A stretch of 64,000 nucleotides of DNA from Leucobacter weissii (GCF_017565745.1 NZ_JAGDYM010000014.1:62001-126000); one strand, 5' to 3'. Positions 33,470 to 42,476 are shown, counted from the first letter of the stretch. Notes: generated by a model from the letters alone, not told the origin. A program made the numbers and translations.

Positions 33470-35065
33470 ATGTACTACGGGCTGCTGATCGCTATGGCCG
33501 CCATTCCGCTGATCCTCGCGCTCGCCCTGGTCATCTGGATGCTGTGGGCGCTGGGTCGACTGTTCCCGCGGCTCGGGCTGCGTGCCGGGGAGGGCTGGAT
33601 CCCGTTCTGGAACCACTGGCGCGTGCTCGAGCGGGGCGGATTCCCCGGCTGGATCGCGGTGCCGTTCTTCGCGCAGTTCCTGTTCGCGATCGTGTCTTCC
33701 GCGCTCCGCGCCACGAGCGGCGATTCCGTGAATCTCGGCGCACTCGGGATCGAGCTCCTGATCGGCCTGGTTCTGGGTGCGCTCACGCTGGCGAGCACGG
33801 TGTTCCTGTTCATCGCCGTGCACCGCATCAATGCCGAGGCGGGCGTGGGCGGAGGCTTCACCGTGCTCGCGGTGTTCCTCTATCCCCTGTGGGCGACGCT
33901 GCTCGCGAATCGCATCGGCGGGCGCGTCCTCGGACGGCCGGGGCCGGGCGGCGCGCTGCCCGGCGGCTACGGCCCGGGGGTGGCCACGACGGCTCCCCCC
34001 GCGCCCCCGTTCCCGCAGGCGCCCGAGCAGCGGTTCGCGCCGCCTGCGCAGCACCCCGCTCCGAGCCAGTTCGGCCACGGCACCGATGCCGAGTACGCCC
34101 GCCTCGCGGCGGAGCCGTTCACCGCGCCCCCTGCGGCACCGCTCGGCGATCGGGCTCCTGCGGAGCCGTTCTCCTGGACCGCCGGCGCCGCCGCCGAAGA
34201 GGCCCCGGTGCAGGTGCCGCCTCCCCCGGCTCCGCCGATCCATCCTTCGGCCGTGCCCTTCGGCGCGCCCTCACAGGCCGCGCCGCAGGATCCCGGCTCC
34301 CGGCTTCCTCCTGCGCCACCGGTGCCGCCCGCTCCGCAGCCGCAGTGGCAGTCGCCTCCGCGGGCATCGGACGAGGGCTTCCCCTCCTACGATCGCAACG
34401 AACCGCTGCCGACTCTGCCCGTCGAGCCACTGCCCCCGGCTCAGGCGGCGTCTGAGCCCGTGCCGGCACCGCCGGCCTCCGGCGCGACGTCGGCGCCGCC
34501 GTCCCGGGAGGCGCCGACGGGTCCGTCTCCGTGGGCGCCGCCGTCCGCCGATGCGGAGCCGCCGGAGGAGCGCACTCCGCCGCCCAGCCCGGCGCGAGCC
34601 CATCGGCGATCGACCGGCATCACCGGGGTGTTCGGGGCCTCGCCGGGGCCGGCTCGCACCGGTGCCGCGGGCCGCGCGGAGAGCGATGACCCCGAGGACC
34701 TCGACCGGACGATCGTCGCTCCGCGGCGGGGGCGCGCCCGTTGGGCGCTGGTGCTGCCCGACGGTTCCTCCCACCCGCTCGCGGGCAGCGACGTCGTCGT
34801 CGGCAGGCGCCCGGCGCCGTTGGAGGGGAGCGCGGCGCTCGAGATCCCGGATCCCGCGCGCAATCTCTCGAAGTCTCATGCCCGCCTGAGACTCGACGGC
34901 GAGCGGTGGACGGTCGAGGATCTCGGTTCGACCAACGGTCTCGCGCTCCTGCATTCCGACGGGAGGCAGGAGGAGCTGGCGCCGCATCGGCCGGTTCCCG
35001 CGACGGAGCGCATGATGTTCGGCACTCTCGAGGTCAGGCTCCTGCCCGAGAGCGGGGTCGCGTGA
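33470..35065 (+). CDS. Membrane protein with C-terminal FHA domain
   Basis: From ATG 33470 it has 531 residues. The N-terminal 150 residues carry about four membrane helices with WIPFWNHWRVLERGGFPGW, resembling DUF5684-type proteins. A long Pro/Ala/Gln-rich cytoplasmic linker follows (about 150-410), then an FHA domain (last 110 residues: VVVGRRPAP, LSKSHARLRLDG, VEDLGSTNGLALL) that should bind phosphothreonine. The linker ends with DDPEDLDRTIVAPRRG, a likely phospho-Thr site. GGAGG at 33457-33461 fits ATG 33470 best; ATG 33464 and ATG 33437 (8-bp overlap with the previous gene) are alternatives. Likely a membrane scaffold for the kinase. Confidence 0.88.
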   Translation: MYYGLLIAMAAIPLILALALVIWMLWALGRLFPRLGLRAGEGWIPFWNHWRVLERGGFPGWIAVPFFAQFLFAIVSSALRATSGDSVNLGALGIELLIGLVLGALTLASTVFLFIAVHRINAEAGVGGGFTVLAVFLYPLWATLLANRIGGRVLGRPGPGGALPGGYGPGVATTAPPAPPFPQAPEQRFAPPAQHPAPSQFGHGTDAEYARLAAEPFTAPPAAPLGDRAPAEPFSWTAGAAAEEAPVQVPPPPAPPIHPSAVPFGAPSQAAPQDPGSRLPPAPPVPPAPQPQWQSPPRASDEGFPSYDRNEPLPTLPVEPLPPAQAASEPVPAPPASGATSAPPSREAPTGPSPWAPPSADAEPPEERTPPPSPARAHRRSTGITGVFGASPGPARTGAAGRAESDDPEDLDRTIVAPRRGRARWALVLPDGSSHPLAGSDVVVGRRPAPLEGSAALEIPDPARNLSKSHARLRLDGERWTVEDLGSTNGLALLHSDGRQEELAPHRPVPATERMMFGTLEVRLLPESGVA

Positions 35066-35877
35066 CGCGTCTCCGTCCGACGCAGCCCCTTCTCGAGGTC
35101 GCGGTGCGGACCGATCCCGGCCGCAGGCGGTCGCGGAACGAGGATTGGATGCTCGCCGCCGATCCCTGCTTCCTGGTATCCGACGGGGTGGGGGGCTACG
35201 AGGCCGGCGATCTCGCCAGTCGGGCGGCGACCGGGGCCTTCAGCGAGGAGTTCACCGCGCCGGCCACGGCGACGCTCGCGCGCATCGACGCGGCGCTCGA
35301 ACAGGCGCGGCAGCGTGTTGCCGAGATCGCGAGGGGCACCGAGCGTGGGGCGGGCTGCACGCTGACCGGCGTGATCCGGATCGAGCACGAGGGCGTTCCA
35401 GCCTGGTACGTGGTCAACATCGGCGATTCCCGGGTCTACCTGCTCCGCGGCAGTGAGTTCGTGCAGCTCACGAAGGACCACTCCCTCCGAGAAGAGCGGC
35501 TGGACGGGGGCCTGGGCGGTGCGGTCGCGACGCCGCGGAACGTGATCACGCGGGCGCTCGGCAGCGACGACAGCAGGCACGACGCGTGGCTGCTCCCCAT
35601 CGAGACCGGCACGCGGCTGCTGCTCTGCTCCGACGGTCTGACCACCGAGGTGGACGACGGGCAGTTGCGCGCGGTGCTCAGCATCGGGGGCCGCACCGAC
35701 GCGGTCGCAGACGAGCTGATGCGTCGCGCGCTCGACGCAGGCGGACGGGACAACGTCACCCTGATCGTGATCGATGTGGTGTCCGGCGGTGTCGAACCGG
35801 GGTCGAGCGATGGCCCCTCAGCGGTCGACGACGGCTCCGATACGACGATCGAGCAGACGAGACCGAGACGGCGATGA
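35062..35877 (+). CDS. PP2C-family Ser/Thr phosphatase
   Basis: A 271-residue soluble PPM phosphatase, the reversal enzyme for the cluster kinase. Motifs in order are RRRSRNEDW, the metal-binding VSDGVGGYEAGDLAS, NIGDSRVYLLR, LLCSDGLTTEV and the terminal GGRDNVTLIVI. The tail after the catalytic domain (SDTTIEQTRPRRR) is polar and may itself be phosphorylated. The GTG overlaps the FHA gene stop by 4 bp and the stop overlaps the next ATG. Function is secure; substrates are inferred from the operon. Confidence 0.95.
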   Translation: MTRLRPTQPLLEVAVRTDPGRRRSRNEDWMLAADPCFLVSDGVGGYEAGDLASRAATGAFSEEFTAPATATLARIDAALEQARQRVAEIARGTERGAGCTLTGVIRIEHEGVPAWYVVNIGDSRVYLLRGSEFVQLTKDHSLREERLDGGLGGAVATPRNVITRALGSDDSRHDAWLLPIETGTRLLLCSDGLTTEVDDGQLRAVLSIGGRTDAVADELMRRALDAGGRDNVTLIVIDVVSGGVEPGSSDGPSAVDDGSDTTIEQTRPRRR

Positions 35878-36521
35878 GCGGACTCGAATCGTCGGGGAAG
35901 GCCGACGACGCCACGGTCGGGGTTCCCGGAGGGCCGGAGGCGACACGTGCGGCGGACGGGGAGGAGACGCTGCGGGCGCCGCGGGACGAGACGGTCGTCG
36001 TCGGCGACGAGACCGTCGTCGCGGGGGGTGCGGATGCCCCCGCGCGCGTCGTGCAGCGGCGGTCGGAGCGAACGGTCTTCTCGGGTCCGCGACCCGGCGA
36101 TCCCGTGCCCGAGCCCGAGGGCTCCTCGGGTCCCCTCGGGCGCGGCACGGGGCGCGTGCAGGGCGAACCGGTCGGTCTGCCGCTCGATGCGGAGCGTCGC
36201 ATCGGCCCAGTGCCCGAGAGGAAGCCCTGGGAGCAGGTGATCGCCGCGGAGCCGGGTGTGACGCCGGGGCTTCCGGTCCCCTACGCGCCCCGGGCCGTCG
36301 AGGCGCAGCAGCCGTTCCGCGCTGATGTCGACGAGATCATGTCGAGGCTCGGCCCGCCGCCCGCCGCGCGTCCGGTGCCCGTAGGCGACGGGAGGGAGGA
36401 TCTCCCCTCGCTCAGGAGGAGGGGCCGTCGCTCGAGAGTCGTGACGCTCACCGCCTACGGCGCGGTCCTGGTGCTCGCCGCTCTGGGGCTGTGGGGGGTG
36501 GCCCTGCTCGCCTTCGGCTGA
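35874..36521 (+). CDS. Tail-anchored acidic protein with repeated Thr motifs
   Basis: This 215-residue protein has a disordered, acidic cytoplasmic region and a single C-terminal membrane helix (TLTAYGAVLVLAALGLWGVALLAF). The first 70 residues repeat an acidic-Thr-hydrophobic pattern: DDATVGV, EETLRA, DETVVVGDETVVAGG, ERTVFSG. I know no family. These sites look like kinase targets read by FHA domains, as in GarA-type substrates, but that is inference. The ATG overlaps the phosphatase stop; it is the last gene of the overlapping run. It converges on the GntR gene across 110 bp that show no clear terminator. Confidence 0.75.
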   Translation: MSGLESSGKADDATVGVPGGPEATRAADGEETLRAPRDETVVVGDETVVAGGADAPARVVQRRSERTVFSGPRPGDPVPEPEGSSGPLGRGTGRVQGEPVGLPLDAERRIGPVPERKPWEQVIAAEPGVTPGLPVPYAPRAVEAQQPFRADVDEIMSRLGPPPAARPVPVGDGREDLPSLRRRGRRSRVVTLTAYGAVLVLAALGLWGVALLAFG

Positions 36522-36631
36522 GGCAGGCGGGGTGCGGTCCGGCCCGAGCGGCCGCGCGGAGCATGCGCCGAGGCCACGGGTCCCCCGCGCCTCCGATCGA
36601 GCGAGGGAACCCGCGTGCGGGACTCAGCGCG

Positions 36632-37348
36632 TCACCCGGCGCCCGGGCCCGGATCGCCCGGAGGATCCTCGTTCGCGGTCGCCCTGCCCCGCGCTGTCCT
36701 CGCATGGCCGATATGCGTGCGGAGCAAGCGCTCGGCGCCGTCGCCGTCGCCGGCGCGCAGCAGCTCCAGCAGTTCGTGATGCTCCCGCGCCGAGGCCGCA
36801 AGCCGTCCCCTCTGCGCCAGGAGAGCGATTCCGTAGAGCCTGGTGCGCACGCGCAGAGAGGTGGCCAGCTCCACGAGCTGCGGGTTGCCGGTGCCGGCGA
36901 GGACCAGCGCGTGGAACTCCCGGTCATGGCGCGAGTAGTCGCCCAGATCCTCGCGCTCGGCTGCGCCGAGGCAGGCGTCCGCGAGTCGCAGCAGCTCGGT
37001 GTGCGTCTCGTCGTCGATGTTGCCCGCGGCCAGCCGCATCGCCGGGGGTTCGAGCAGGAGGCGCACCTGCGCCAGGTCGTCGAGCTCCTTCTCGCTCTTG
37101 CGGGTGACGCGGAATCCCTTGTTCTTGACCGTCTCGACGAGGCCCTCGCGGGCGAGGTCCATCATCGCCTCGCGCACGGGAGTCGCCGAGACGCCGAGCG
37201 CCCGACCCAGGCCCGGCGCGGAGACGAGCGTTCCCTCGGACAGCTCCCCGGTGACGATCGCGGTGCGCAGCTGCTCCAGCACCGTCTCGCGCAGCTTGAA
37301 CGGCCGCCTCGGCGATGAGGGTGCGGCGGGGGGTTCGGTCGACGGCAT
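36632..37348 (-). CDS. GntR-family regulator (FCD subfamily)
   Basis: A 238-residue regulator with an N-terminal winged helix (RETVLEQLRTAIVTGELSEG and GRALGVSATPVREAMMDLA) and a C-terminal all-helical FCD ligand domain with conserved HDREFHALVL and a late EHHELLELLRAGDG. FCD regulators bind small carboxylates, often with a metal. The ATG at 37348 (MPSTEPP) is preferred over upstream in-frame codons. It is divergent from the quinone oxidoreductase gene across 192 bp and may regulate it. The effector is unknown. Confidence 0.9.
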   Translation of the reverse strand: MPSTEPPAAPSSPRRPFKLRETVLEQLRTAIVTGELSEGTLVSAPGLGRALGVSATPVREAMMDLAREGLVETVKNKGFRVTRKSEKELDDLAQVRLLLEPPAMRLAAGNIDDETHTELLRLADACLGAAEREDLGDYSRHDREFHALVLAGTGNPQLVELATSLRVRTRLYGIALLAQRGRLAASAREHHELLELLRAGDGDGAERLLRTHIGHARTARGRATANEDPPGDPGPGAG

Positions 37349-37540
37349 GGGAGTTCCTTGGCTCTGGCGGCCGATCCGTGATCCCTCGCCCGATCCGTCG
37401 AGCTGGAGCGCACTGCGGACGCGCACGCCCCATCATCCCACGACCCCCTGGGGCCGGTACAGTGCGCAGGATCGAATCCGCGCCCATCCGTCGCGAGGTG
37501 GGAGGATGGTGGTGCGGTGCAACCCGAGAATGGAGACGAG

Positions 37541-38503
37541 ATGCGTGCGATCGTTGTGGAGCGGGCCGGCGGCCCCGAGGTGCTCGAGCTGCGGGAGGCG
37601 GAGGCTCCGCGGCCCGGCCCCGGCGAGCTGCTGGTCGAGACGGCCGCGACCGGGGTGAACTTCATCGAGATCTATCGCCGGAGCGGCGTGTACCCCGTCG
37701 ACTTCCCGGACATCCCGGGGAGCGAGGCGTCCGGAACGGTCGTGGCCGTGGGCGACGGCGTCGCGGGCTTCGCCGCGGGCGACCGGGTGGCGACGTCGGC
37801 GGGCACCGGCACCTACGCCGAGCACTTCGCGGTCGCGGCCGAGCAGGCCGCGCTCGTGCCGGACGGCATCGACCTCCGAACCGCCGCGGCGCTGCCTCTG
37901 CAGGGGGCCACCGCGCACTATCTGGCCGCCTCCGCGTCCCGACCCGAGGCCGGCGACACGGTGCTCGTGCACGCGGGAGCGGGCGGGGTCGGGCTGCTGC
38001 TCACCCAGTTGCTGACGGCCCGGGGCGTGCGCGTCATCAGCACCGCCTCGAGCGACGCGAAGCGCGAGCTCAGCCTCGCCGCGGGCGCGGAGCACGCCAT
38101 CGGCTACGAGGGCTTCGCCGATCGCGCGCGCGAGCTGACCGGCGGGGAGGGCGTCGCAGTCGTCTACGACGGCGTCGGCGAGAGCACCTTCGACGGCTCG
38201 CTGAGTGCGCTGCGCGTGCGCGGCGGGCTCGTGCTGTTCGGCGGGGCGAGCGGCCAGGTGCCGCCCTTCGACCTGCAGCGGCTCAACGCCGGAGGCTCGC
38301 TCTCGGTCACCCGCCCCTCGCTCGGCGACTTCATGCGGACCGTCGAGGAGCGGGCGTGGCGCTACCGCGAACTCTTCGCCGCCGTGCTCGACGGCACGCT
38401 GGAGCTCCGGATCGGCGCGCGGTTCCCCCTCGCCGAGGCCGCCGAGGCGCATCGCGCGCTCGCGAGCCGCGGCACCACCGGCAAGCTGCTGCTCGAACCC
38501 TGA
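37541..38503 (+). CDS. NAD(P)H:quinone oxidoreductase (zinc-free MDR family)
   Basis: A 320-residue medium-chain dehydrogenase/reductase of the QOR type. Evidence: MRAIVVERAGGPEVLELRE start, NFIEIYRRSGVYPVDFPDIPG, the nucleotide-binding VHAGAGGVGLLLTQL, and VYDGVGESTFDGSLSALR. Zinc ligands of alcohol dehydrogenases are missing, as expected for quinone reductases, which reduce quinones or enones with NADPH. ATG 37541 has GGAGAC upstream; a GTG eight codons earlier is possible. It converges with the nitroreductase gene over a long inverted repeat. Confidence 0.92.
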   Translation: MRAIVVERAGGPEVLELREAEAPRPGPGELLVETAATGVNFIEIYRRSGVYPVDFPDIPGSEASGTVVAVGDGVAGFAAGDRVATSAGTGTYAEHFAVAAEQAALVPDGIDLRTAAALPLQGATAHYLAASASRPEAGDTVLVHAGAGGVGLLLTQLLTARGVRVISTASSDAKRELSLAAGAEHAIGYEGFADRARELTGGEGVAVVYDGVGESTFDGSLSALRVRGGLVLFGGASGQVPPFDLQRLNAGGSLSVTRPSLGDFMRTVEERAWRYRELFAAVLDGTLELRIGARFPLAEAAEAHRALASRGTTGKLLLEP

Positions 38504-38532
38504 CCCGTTTCCCCGCCCCGTGCCCACGGTGA

Positions 38533-38599
38533 CGCGACTCGGGGACGTGGAGGTCGGTTTGCCGGAAGCGGCGACCCGCATTCGCGTCCCCGACTCGCG
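38533..38599. terminator. Large inverted repeat between convergent genes
   Basis: Arms 38533-38547 and 38585-38599 (CGTCCCCGACTCGCG) pair at 14 of 15 positions, with an inner GGTCG/CGACC pair (38552-38556, 38573-38577). It lies between two convergent genes, so a bidirectional terminator is likely. Confidence 0.6.
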
Positions 38600-38628
38600 T
38601 GAGGGCGGGCGGAGCGGCAGGGGCCATC

Positions 38629-39396
38629 CTATTCCGAGTCGAAGCCCTGGGCGCGCAGCGAGGCGCGCATGGCGTGCCTCCCGTGCAGTCCTGCCGCCGA
38701 GCCGAGTCGGCTCACGACGGTGCGCGCCCAGCTCCGATCCGGCACGCCCTGCGTCTCGAAGTAGTCGCGGTAGTCCTGCTCGTAGCGCCCGGTCGCCTCG
38801 CGCCAGCGCTCCGGATCGTAGACCTCGGCGTGCAGCACGCCGGAGAGCGGCAGCCGCGGCTTGATCCCGGTGCCCTCCTCGGGATCGGGCGTCCCGAGAG
38901 CCATTCCCGCGATGGCGAAGGCGTGCCGTGGCAGCCGCAGCTCGGCGCTGACGGCCTCCGGAGCGTTCCGGATCCCGCCGACGAACACGCCGCCGAGCCC
39001 GAGCGACTCCGCCGCGAGCAGCGCGTTCTGCGCCGCGATGCCGACGTCGACCGCGCCGAGGAGGGTGTTCTCGATGAGCCCGAGCGTCTCGGGCTCCGCG
39101 CCGTGCGCGCGCAGAAGCTCGGCGTTGCGCGCGAGATCAGCCACCCACACCAGGAAGACGGGTGCCCGCTCGACGTAGTCCCGCCCGCCGATCGCCTGCG
39201 AGAGGCGCCGCTTGCGCTCCGGGTCGCGGATCGCGATGACCGACCACGCCTGCAGGTTCGAGGAGGTGGACGCTCGCTGCGCGGCCTCGACGATCCGTTC
39301 GAGCTGCGCCTCGCCGACCGGGACGTCGAGGAAGCGGCGCACCGAGCGGTGCCGCAGCTGCTGCTCGATCACCGCGGAGTCGATCGGATCGGTCAT
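38629..39396 (-). CDS. NADPH-dependent nitroreductase / flavin reductase family
   Basis: A 255-residue FMN-dependent nitroreductase of the NfsA/oxygen-insensitive type. Motifs are HRSVRRFLDVPV near the start, ASTSSNLQAWSVIAIRD (FMN phosphate binding), a central GLGGVFVGGIRN and MALGTPD, and the C-terminal YDPERWREATGRYEQDYRDYF typical of this subgroup. It reduces nitroaromatics or quinones using NAD(P)H; the physiological substrate is unknown. The ATG at 39396 follows a GAGAGA site on the reverse strand. Confidence 0.92.
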   Translation of the reverse strand: MTDPIDSAVIEQQLRHRSVRRFLDVPVGEAQLERIVEAAQRASTSSNLQAWSVIAIRDPERKRRLSQAIGGRDYVERAPVFLVWVADLARNAELLRAHGAEPETLGLIENTLLGAVDVGIAAQNALLAAESLGLGGVFVGGIRNAPEAVSAELRLPRHAFAIAGMALGTPDPEEGTGIKPRLPLSGVLHAEVYDPERWREATGRYEQDYRDYFETQGVPDRSWARTVVSRLGSAAGLHGRHAMRASLRAQGFDSE

Positions 39397-39575
39397 GACG
39401 GGGTCTCTCCTCGTGCTGGTTGTGACGGCGGCGCCGATCTCGAAACGGCGAGGCTCGCGAGGCCGTGCCGGCTCCGAGGCGGCGCTCGCATCGGGTCGGG
39501 GCGGGCGTCGATCGTGCGCGATCCAGCCTAGCGCCGTGTCTCCGGCACATGAGCGCGTGGTCGGCTCGCCCACCC

Positions 39576-41216
39576 TCACGGGGCGTATCGGTAGGCCTCC
39601 GCGCCGTCCACGAGGGTCAGCAGCACGCGGGCCTCCAACAACCGGTCCGGGTCGTCGGAGAGCGGATTCGCGTCGAGCGCGAACAGGTTGGCGCGGTACC
39701 CGGCCGCGATCCGCCCGTACTCCGCCTCCATGCCCGCGGCCCGGGCGGTGCCCGCCGTCAGCGCGGCGAGCGCGGCTGCGGGGGTGAAGACCCGCTGCGG
39801 CTGGTAGGGCTCCCGCGCGCGGTCGAGCGCGGAGCGGGCGGTGATCGCGATGAACAGGTTGGGCGGTGCCTCGTGCGGGGCCGTGGGGGCGTCGGTGCCG
39901 AGGGCGAGAGCGACTCCGCGAGCCCGGAACTCGTGCCACGGGAAGCCCCCGAGCGCGCGTTCGTCGCCGAGCACCGCCTGCCAGTTGTCGAGCACGGCCG
40001 GGTCGCAGTGCACCGGCTGCATCGACGCCGTCACTCCGAGCGCCGCCATGCGGGCGATCGTGTCGTCCGCGACGTATTCGAGATGCTCGATGCGTGGACG
40101 GCGGTTCGCGCGCGGGCCGTTGCGTCTCAGGCAGGCCTCGACCGCGTCGAGCGCGATCGTGCTGGCCTCGTCTCCGATGGCGTGCAGCGCGAGCTGCAGA
40201 CCGGCCGCGTCCGCTGCGACCGCGACGGGGACCGCGCGCTCCCTCGTCCAGATCGGATCGGGCAGCGCCCCATTGGCGTAGGGCTCGCGCATCGCGGCGG
40301 TGCAGGCGTCGATGGTGCCGTCGAGGATGAACTTGACACCGACGATCCCGAGCCACTCGGCGCCGGGCAGCCCGGCGAGCTCGTCCCGCAGCGCCGCGAC
40401 GCGGTCGATCTGGGCGAGGTCGGCCTCGGGATCGCCCGTGGCGGTGAGCAGCCAGTGGCCGCGGACGGGGAACGGCAGGCGGCCGTCGCGGTCGATCCGC
40501 CGCCGCAGGGCGGCGATGTCGGTATCGTTCGTCGACATGTCGGTCGCGCCGGTGACGCCGGTCGCGAGATAGGCGCGGAAGGCGTTGTCGAAGAAGCGAT
40601 CCCGGTCCTCGTCGCTCGCCGTTCGCGCGAGATAGCCCCAGGCGTAGGCGATCGCCGCCGTCTCGAGGAGGAAACCGGTCGCGTCGCCGTGCTCGTCGCG
40701 GACGATCTCCCCGCCCACCGGGTCGGGGGTGTCCCGGTCGATGCCCATGGCGCGCAGCGCGGCCGTGTTCGCCCAGACCGAGTGCAGGTCGTTGGCGTCC
40801 AGCAGGACGGGGACGTCGGGCACCGCGGCGTCCAGCAGCGCCGCGGTGGGCCGCTCGCCGTCGGCGAAGATGTCGAAGCGCCAGCTCACGCCGAGCAGGC
40901 GGGTGGCCTCGGGATCGGCGCGCCGCGCCTCCGCCAGGCGCTGCTGGACCTCGGCGACGGTCGTGCAGTCGCGCAGCGGAACCTTGTCGAGCGCCTCGCC
41001 CAGCATGGCGAGATGGGCGTGGCCCTCGATGATGCCGGGCGCGACGAAAGCGCCGCCCAGGTCGATCTCCTCGGCTTCGGGGCCGGCCGCGGAGCGGACC
41101 GGGTCGAGTTCGCCGACGGCGAGGATCCGGCCGTCGCGCACCGCGAACGCCTCGCAGCCGGGGCCTTCGGCGTCGCCCGTGAAGACGGCGGCGTTGCGGT
41201 AGAGGCGGGTGGTCAT
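39576..41216 (-). CDS. Amidohydrolase 3 (YtcJ-like), module A
   Basis: A 546-residue metal-dependent hydrolase of the amidohydrolase-3 family. Metal-binding blocks are GIIEGHAHL (HxH), KFILDGTID with a candidate metal-bridging lysine, LHAIGDEAS, IEHLEYV and LGTDAPTAPHEAP; the tail has GYRANLFALDANPL. It hydrolyses an unidentified amide, ester or cyclic compound in the cytoplasm. Its ATG overlaps the stop of the upstream MFS gene (ATGA), so transporter and enzyme are one operon under the divergent TetR gene. Confidence 0.9.
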   Translation of the reverse strand: MTTRLYRNAAVFTGDAEGPGCEAFAVRDGRILAVGELDPVRSAAGPEAEEIDLGGAFVAPGIIEGHAHLAMLGEALDKVPLRDCTTVAEVQQRLAEARRADPEATRLLGVSWRFDIFADGERPTAALLDAAVPDVPVLLDANDLHSVWANTAALRAMGIDRDTPDPVGGEIVRDEHGDATGFLLETAAIAYAWGYLARTASDEDRDRFFDNAFRAYLATGVTGATDMSTNDTDIAALRRRIDRDGRLPFPVRGHWLLTATGDPEADLAQIDRVAALRDELAGLPGAEWLGIVGVKFILDGTIDACTAAMREPYANGALPDPIWTRERAVPVAVAADAAGLQLALHAIGDEASTIALDAVEACLRRNGPRANRRPRIEHLEYVADDTIARMAALGVTASMQPVHCDPAVLDNWQAVLGDERALGGFPWHEFRARGVALALGTDAPTAPHEAPPNLFIAITARSALDRAREPYQPQRVFTPAAALAALTAGTARAAGMEAEYGRIAAGYRANLFALDANPLSDDPDRLLEARVLLTLVDGAEAYRYAP

Positions 41217-42442
41217 GTCAGGGTCTCCCGTTCCGTCGGCTGGGTGTCCTCCGCGGCCCGCACGAGGGCCCGTTCCGCTCCGACGGAGACGCGAGCGATC
41301 GCGATCGTCGGCGCGATGGCGAGCAGGCTCACCGCGCCCATGAGCAGAGCGAACGTCGGCACGCCGAACCACTCGATGAAGACGCCGCCGAGGAGGGGGG
41401 CGAAGCTGGAGCCTACCAGGTAGGCGCCGACCAGCGGCCCCGACCAGCGGCCCCGCGCGTCGAGTCCCGCGGCGGTCGCGAGGAACAGCGCGAAGGCGAA
41501 GGCGTAGACCGTGTTGACGCCCACGATGAGCGAGGCGAGCAGGACGGGATCCTCCGCGAATCCGATCCACGCCTTGAACAGCCCGCCGAGCACGAGAGCG
41601 ATCGCCAGCGGCACGGCCCGTCCGATGCGGTGGCCGAGCAGGATCACAAGCAGCATGCCCGCGATGCCTCCGGCCGCCGCGAGGCTGAGCGAGAGGCCGA
41701 GGGCCCGTTCCCCGAGGCCGACCGCCTCGCCGAGCACGGGCGCCATCGTCCAGATGGCGTCCTCGCTCGTGCCCCAGATGGGGAACAGGACCAGCAGCGC
41801 GATGCCGGCGACGGTGATCCGGCGCGGGGTGGCGATGCTCAGGCTCGTGGTCACCGCGACGGGCTCCGCCTGCTCGGGAGCCTCGGGCAGCCAGTTCGCG
41901 AGCACCAGCGCGACGAGGGAGATGAGCGCGAGCGCGCCGAAGACGCTGCCCTGCCCGATGCCGACCAGCGGGATCACCGCCAGGATGATCGTCACGAGCA
42001 CCCGGTTGACCAGGCCGCTGGTCGCCGACACCCGGTTGGGGTCGCGGAGCGCGGCGATCGCGGCTCCCGACGTCGAGATCGCGGCGCCGACCCCGGCTCC
42101 GCCGGCGATCAGACCGGCGACGACCAGCGCGGGAGCCGAGACGAGGCTCGCGGTGCCGAAGGCGAGGACCGCGACGGCGAGGCCGATCAGGGCGAGCCGC
42201 CTGCGGGCGCGGCCCGAGGCGAGCCGCGAGGTGCCGAGGCCGACGATCGCGGACGCGAGGAGCGCCCAGGTGAGGATGTTGCCGCTCGCGACCACGTCGA
42301 AACCCAGACCGCCGAGGGCGGACATGACGAAGGGGGCGAGGTTCGCGAGGGCCAGGCTGGCGAGGGCGACGAGGAAGGTCGCGCTGCCGTTGCGGAGGTC
42401 GAGCGGGGCTCTGGGTTCGGTCGTCTGCTGCTGCGTGCTCAT
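41213..42442 (-). CDS. MFS transporter of TetR-controlled module
   Basis: A 409-residue, 12-helix major facilitator protein (LALANLAPFVMSALGGLGFD in helix 1, WALLASAIVGLGTSRLASGR around loop 2-3). It is encoded just upstream of the amidohydrolase and shares a 4-bp overlap with it, so it probably moves that enzyme's substrate. ATG 42442 is preferred because the next upstream ATG (42481) lies inside the 31-bp operator; a GAGAAGG site precedes 42442. Confidence 0.88.
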   Translation of the reverse strand: MSTQQQTTEPRAPLDLRNGSATFLVALASLALANLAPFVMSALGGLGFDVVASGNILTWALLASAIVGLGTSRLASGRARRRLALIGLAVAVLAFGTASLVSAPALVVAGLIAGGAGVGAAISTSGAAIAALRDPNRVSATSGLVNRVLVTIILAVIPLVGIGQGSVFGALALISLVALVLANWLPEAPEQAEPVAVTTSLSIATPRRITVAGIALLVLFPIWGTSEDAIWTMAPVLGEAVGLGERALGLSLSLAAAGGIAGMLLVILLGHRIGRAVPLAIALVLGGLFKAWIGFAEDPVLLASLIVGVNTVYAFAFALFLATAAGLDARGRWSGPLVGAYLVGSSFAPLLGGVFIEWFGVPTFALLMGAVSLLAIAPTIAIARVSVGAERALVRAAEDTQPTERETLT

Positions 42443-42476
42443 CGGCGGGCCCTTCTCTCCGGCGGCGGTGCCGGTG

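Noticed and set aside
30373-33471. A 1032-codon reverse frame opposite the transglutaminase-like gene
   Set aside because: It is low-complexity Arg/His/Gly sequence and an antisense shadow of a coupled + strand gene.
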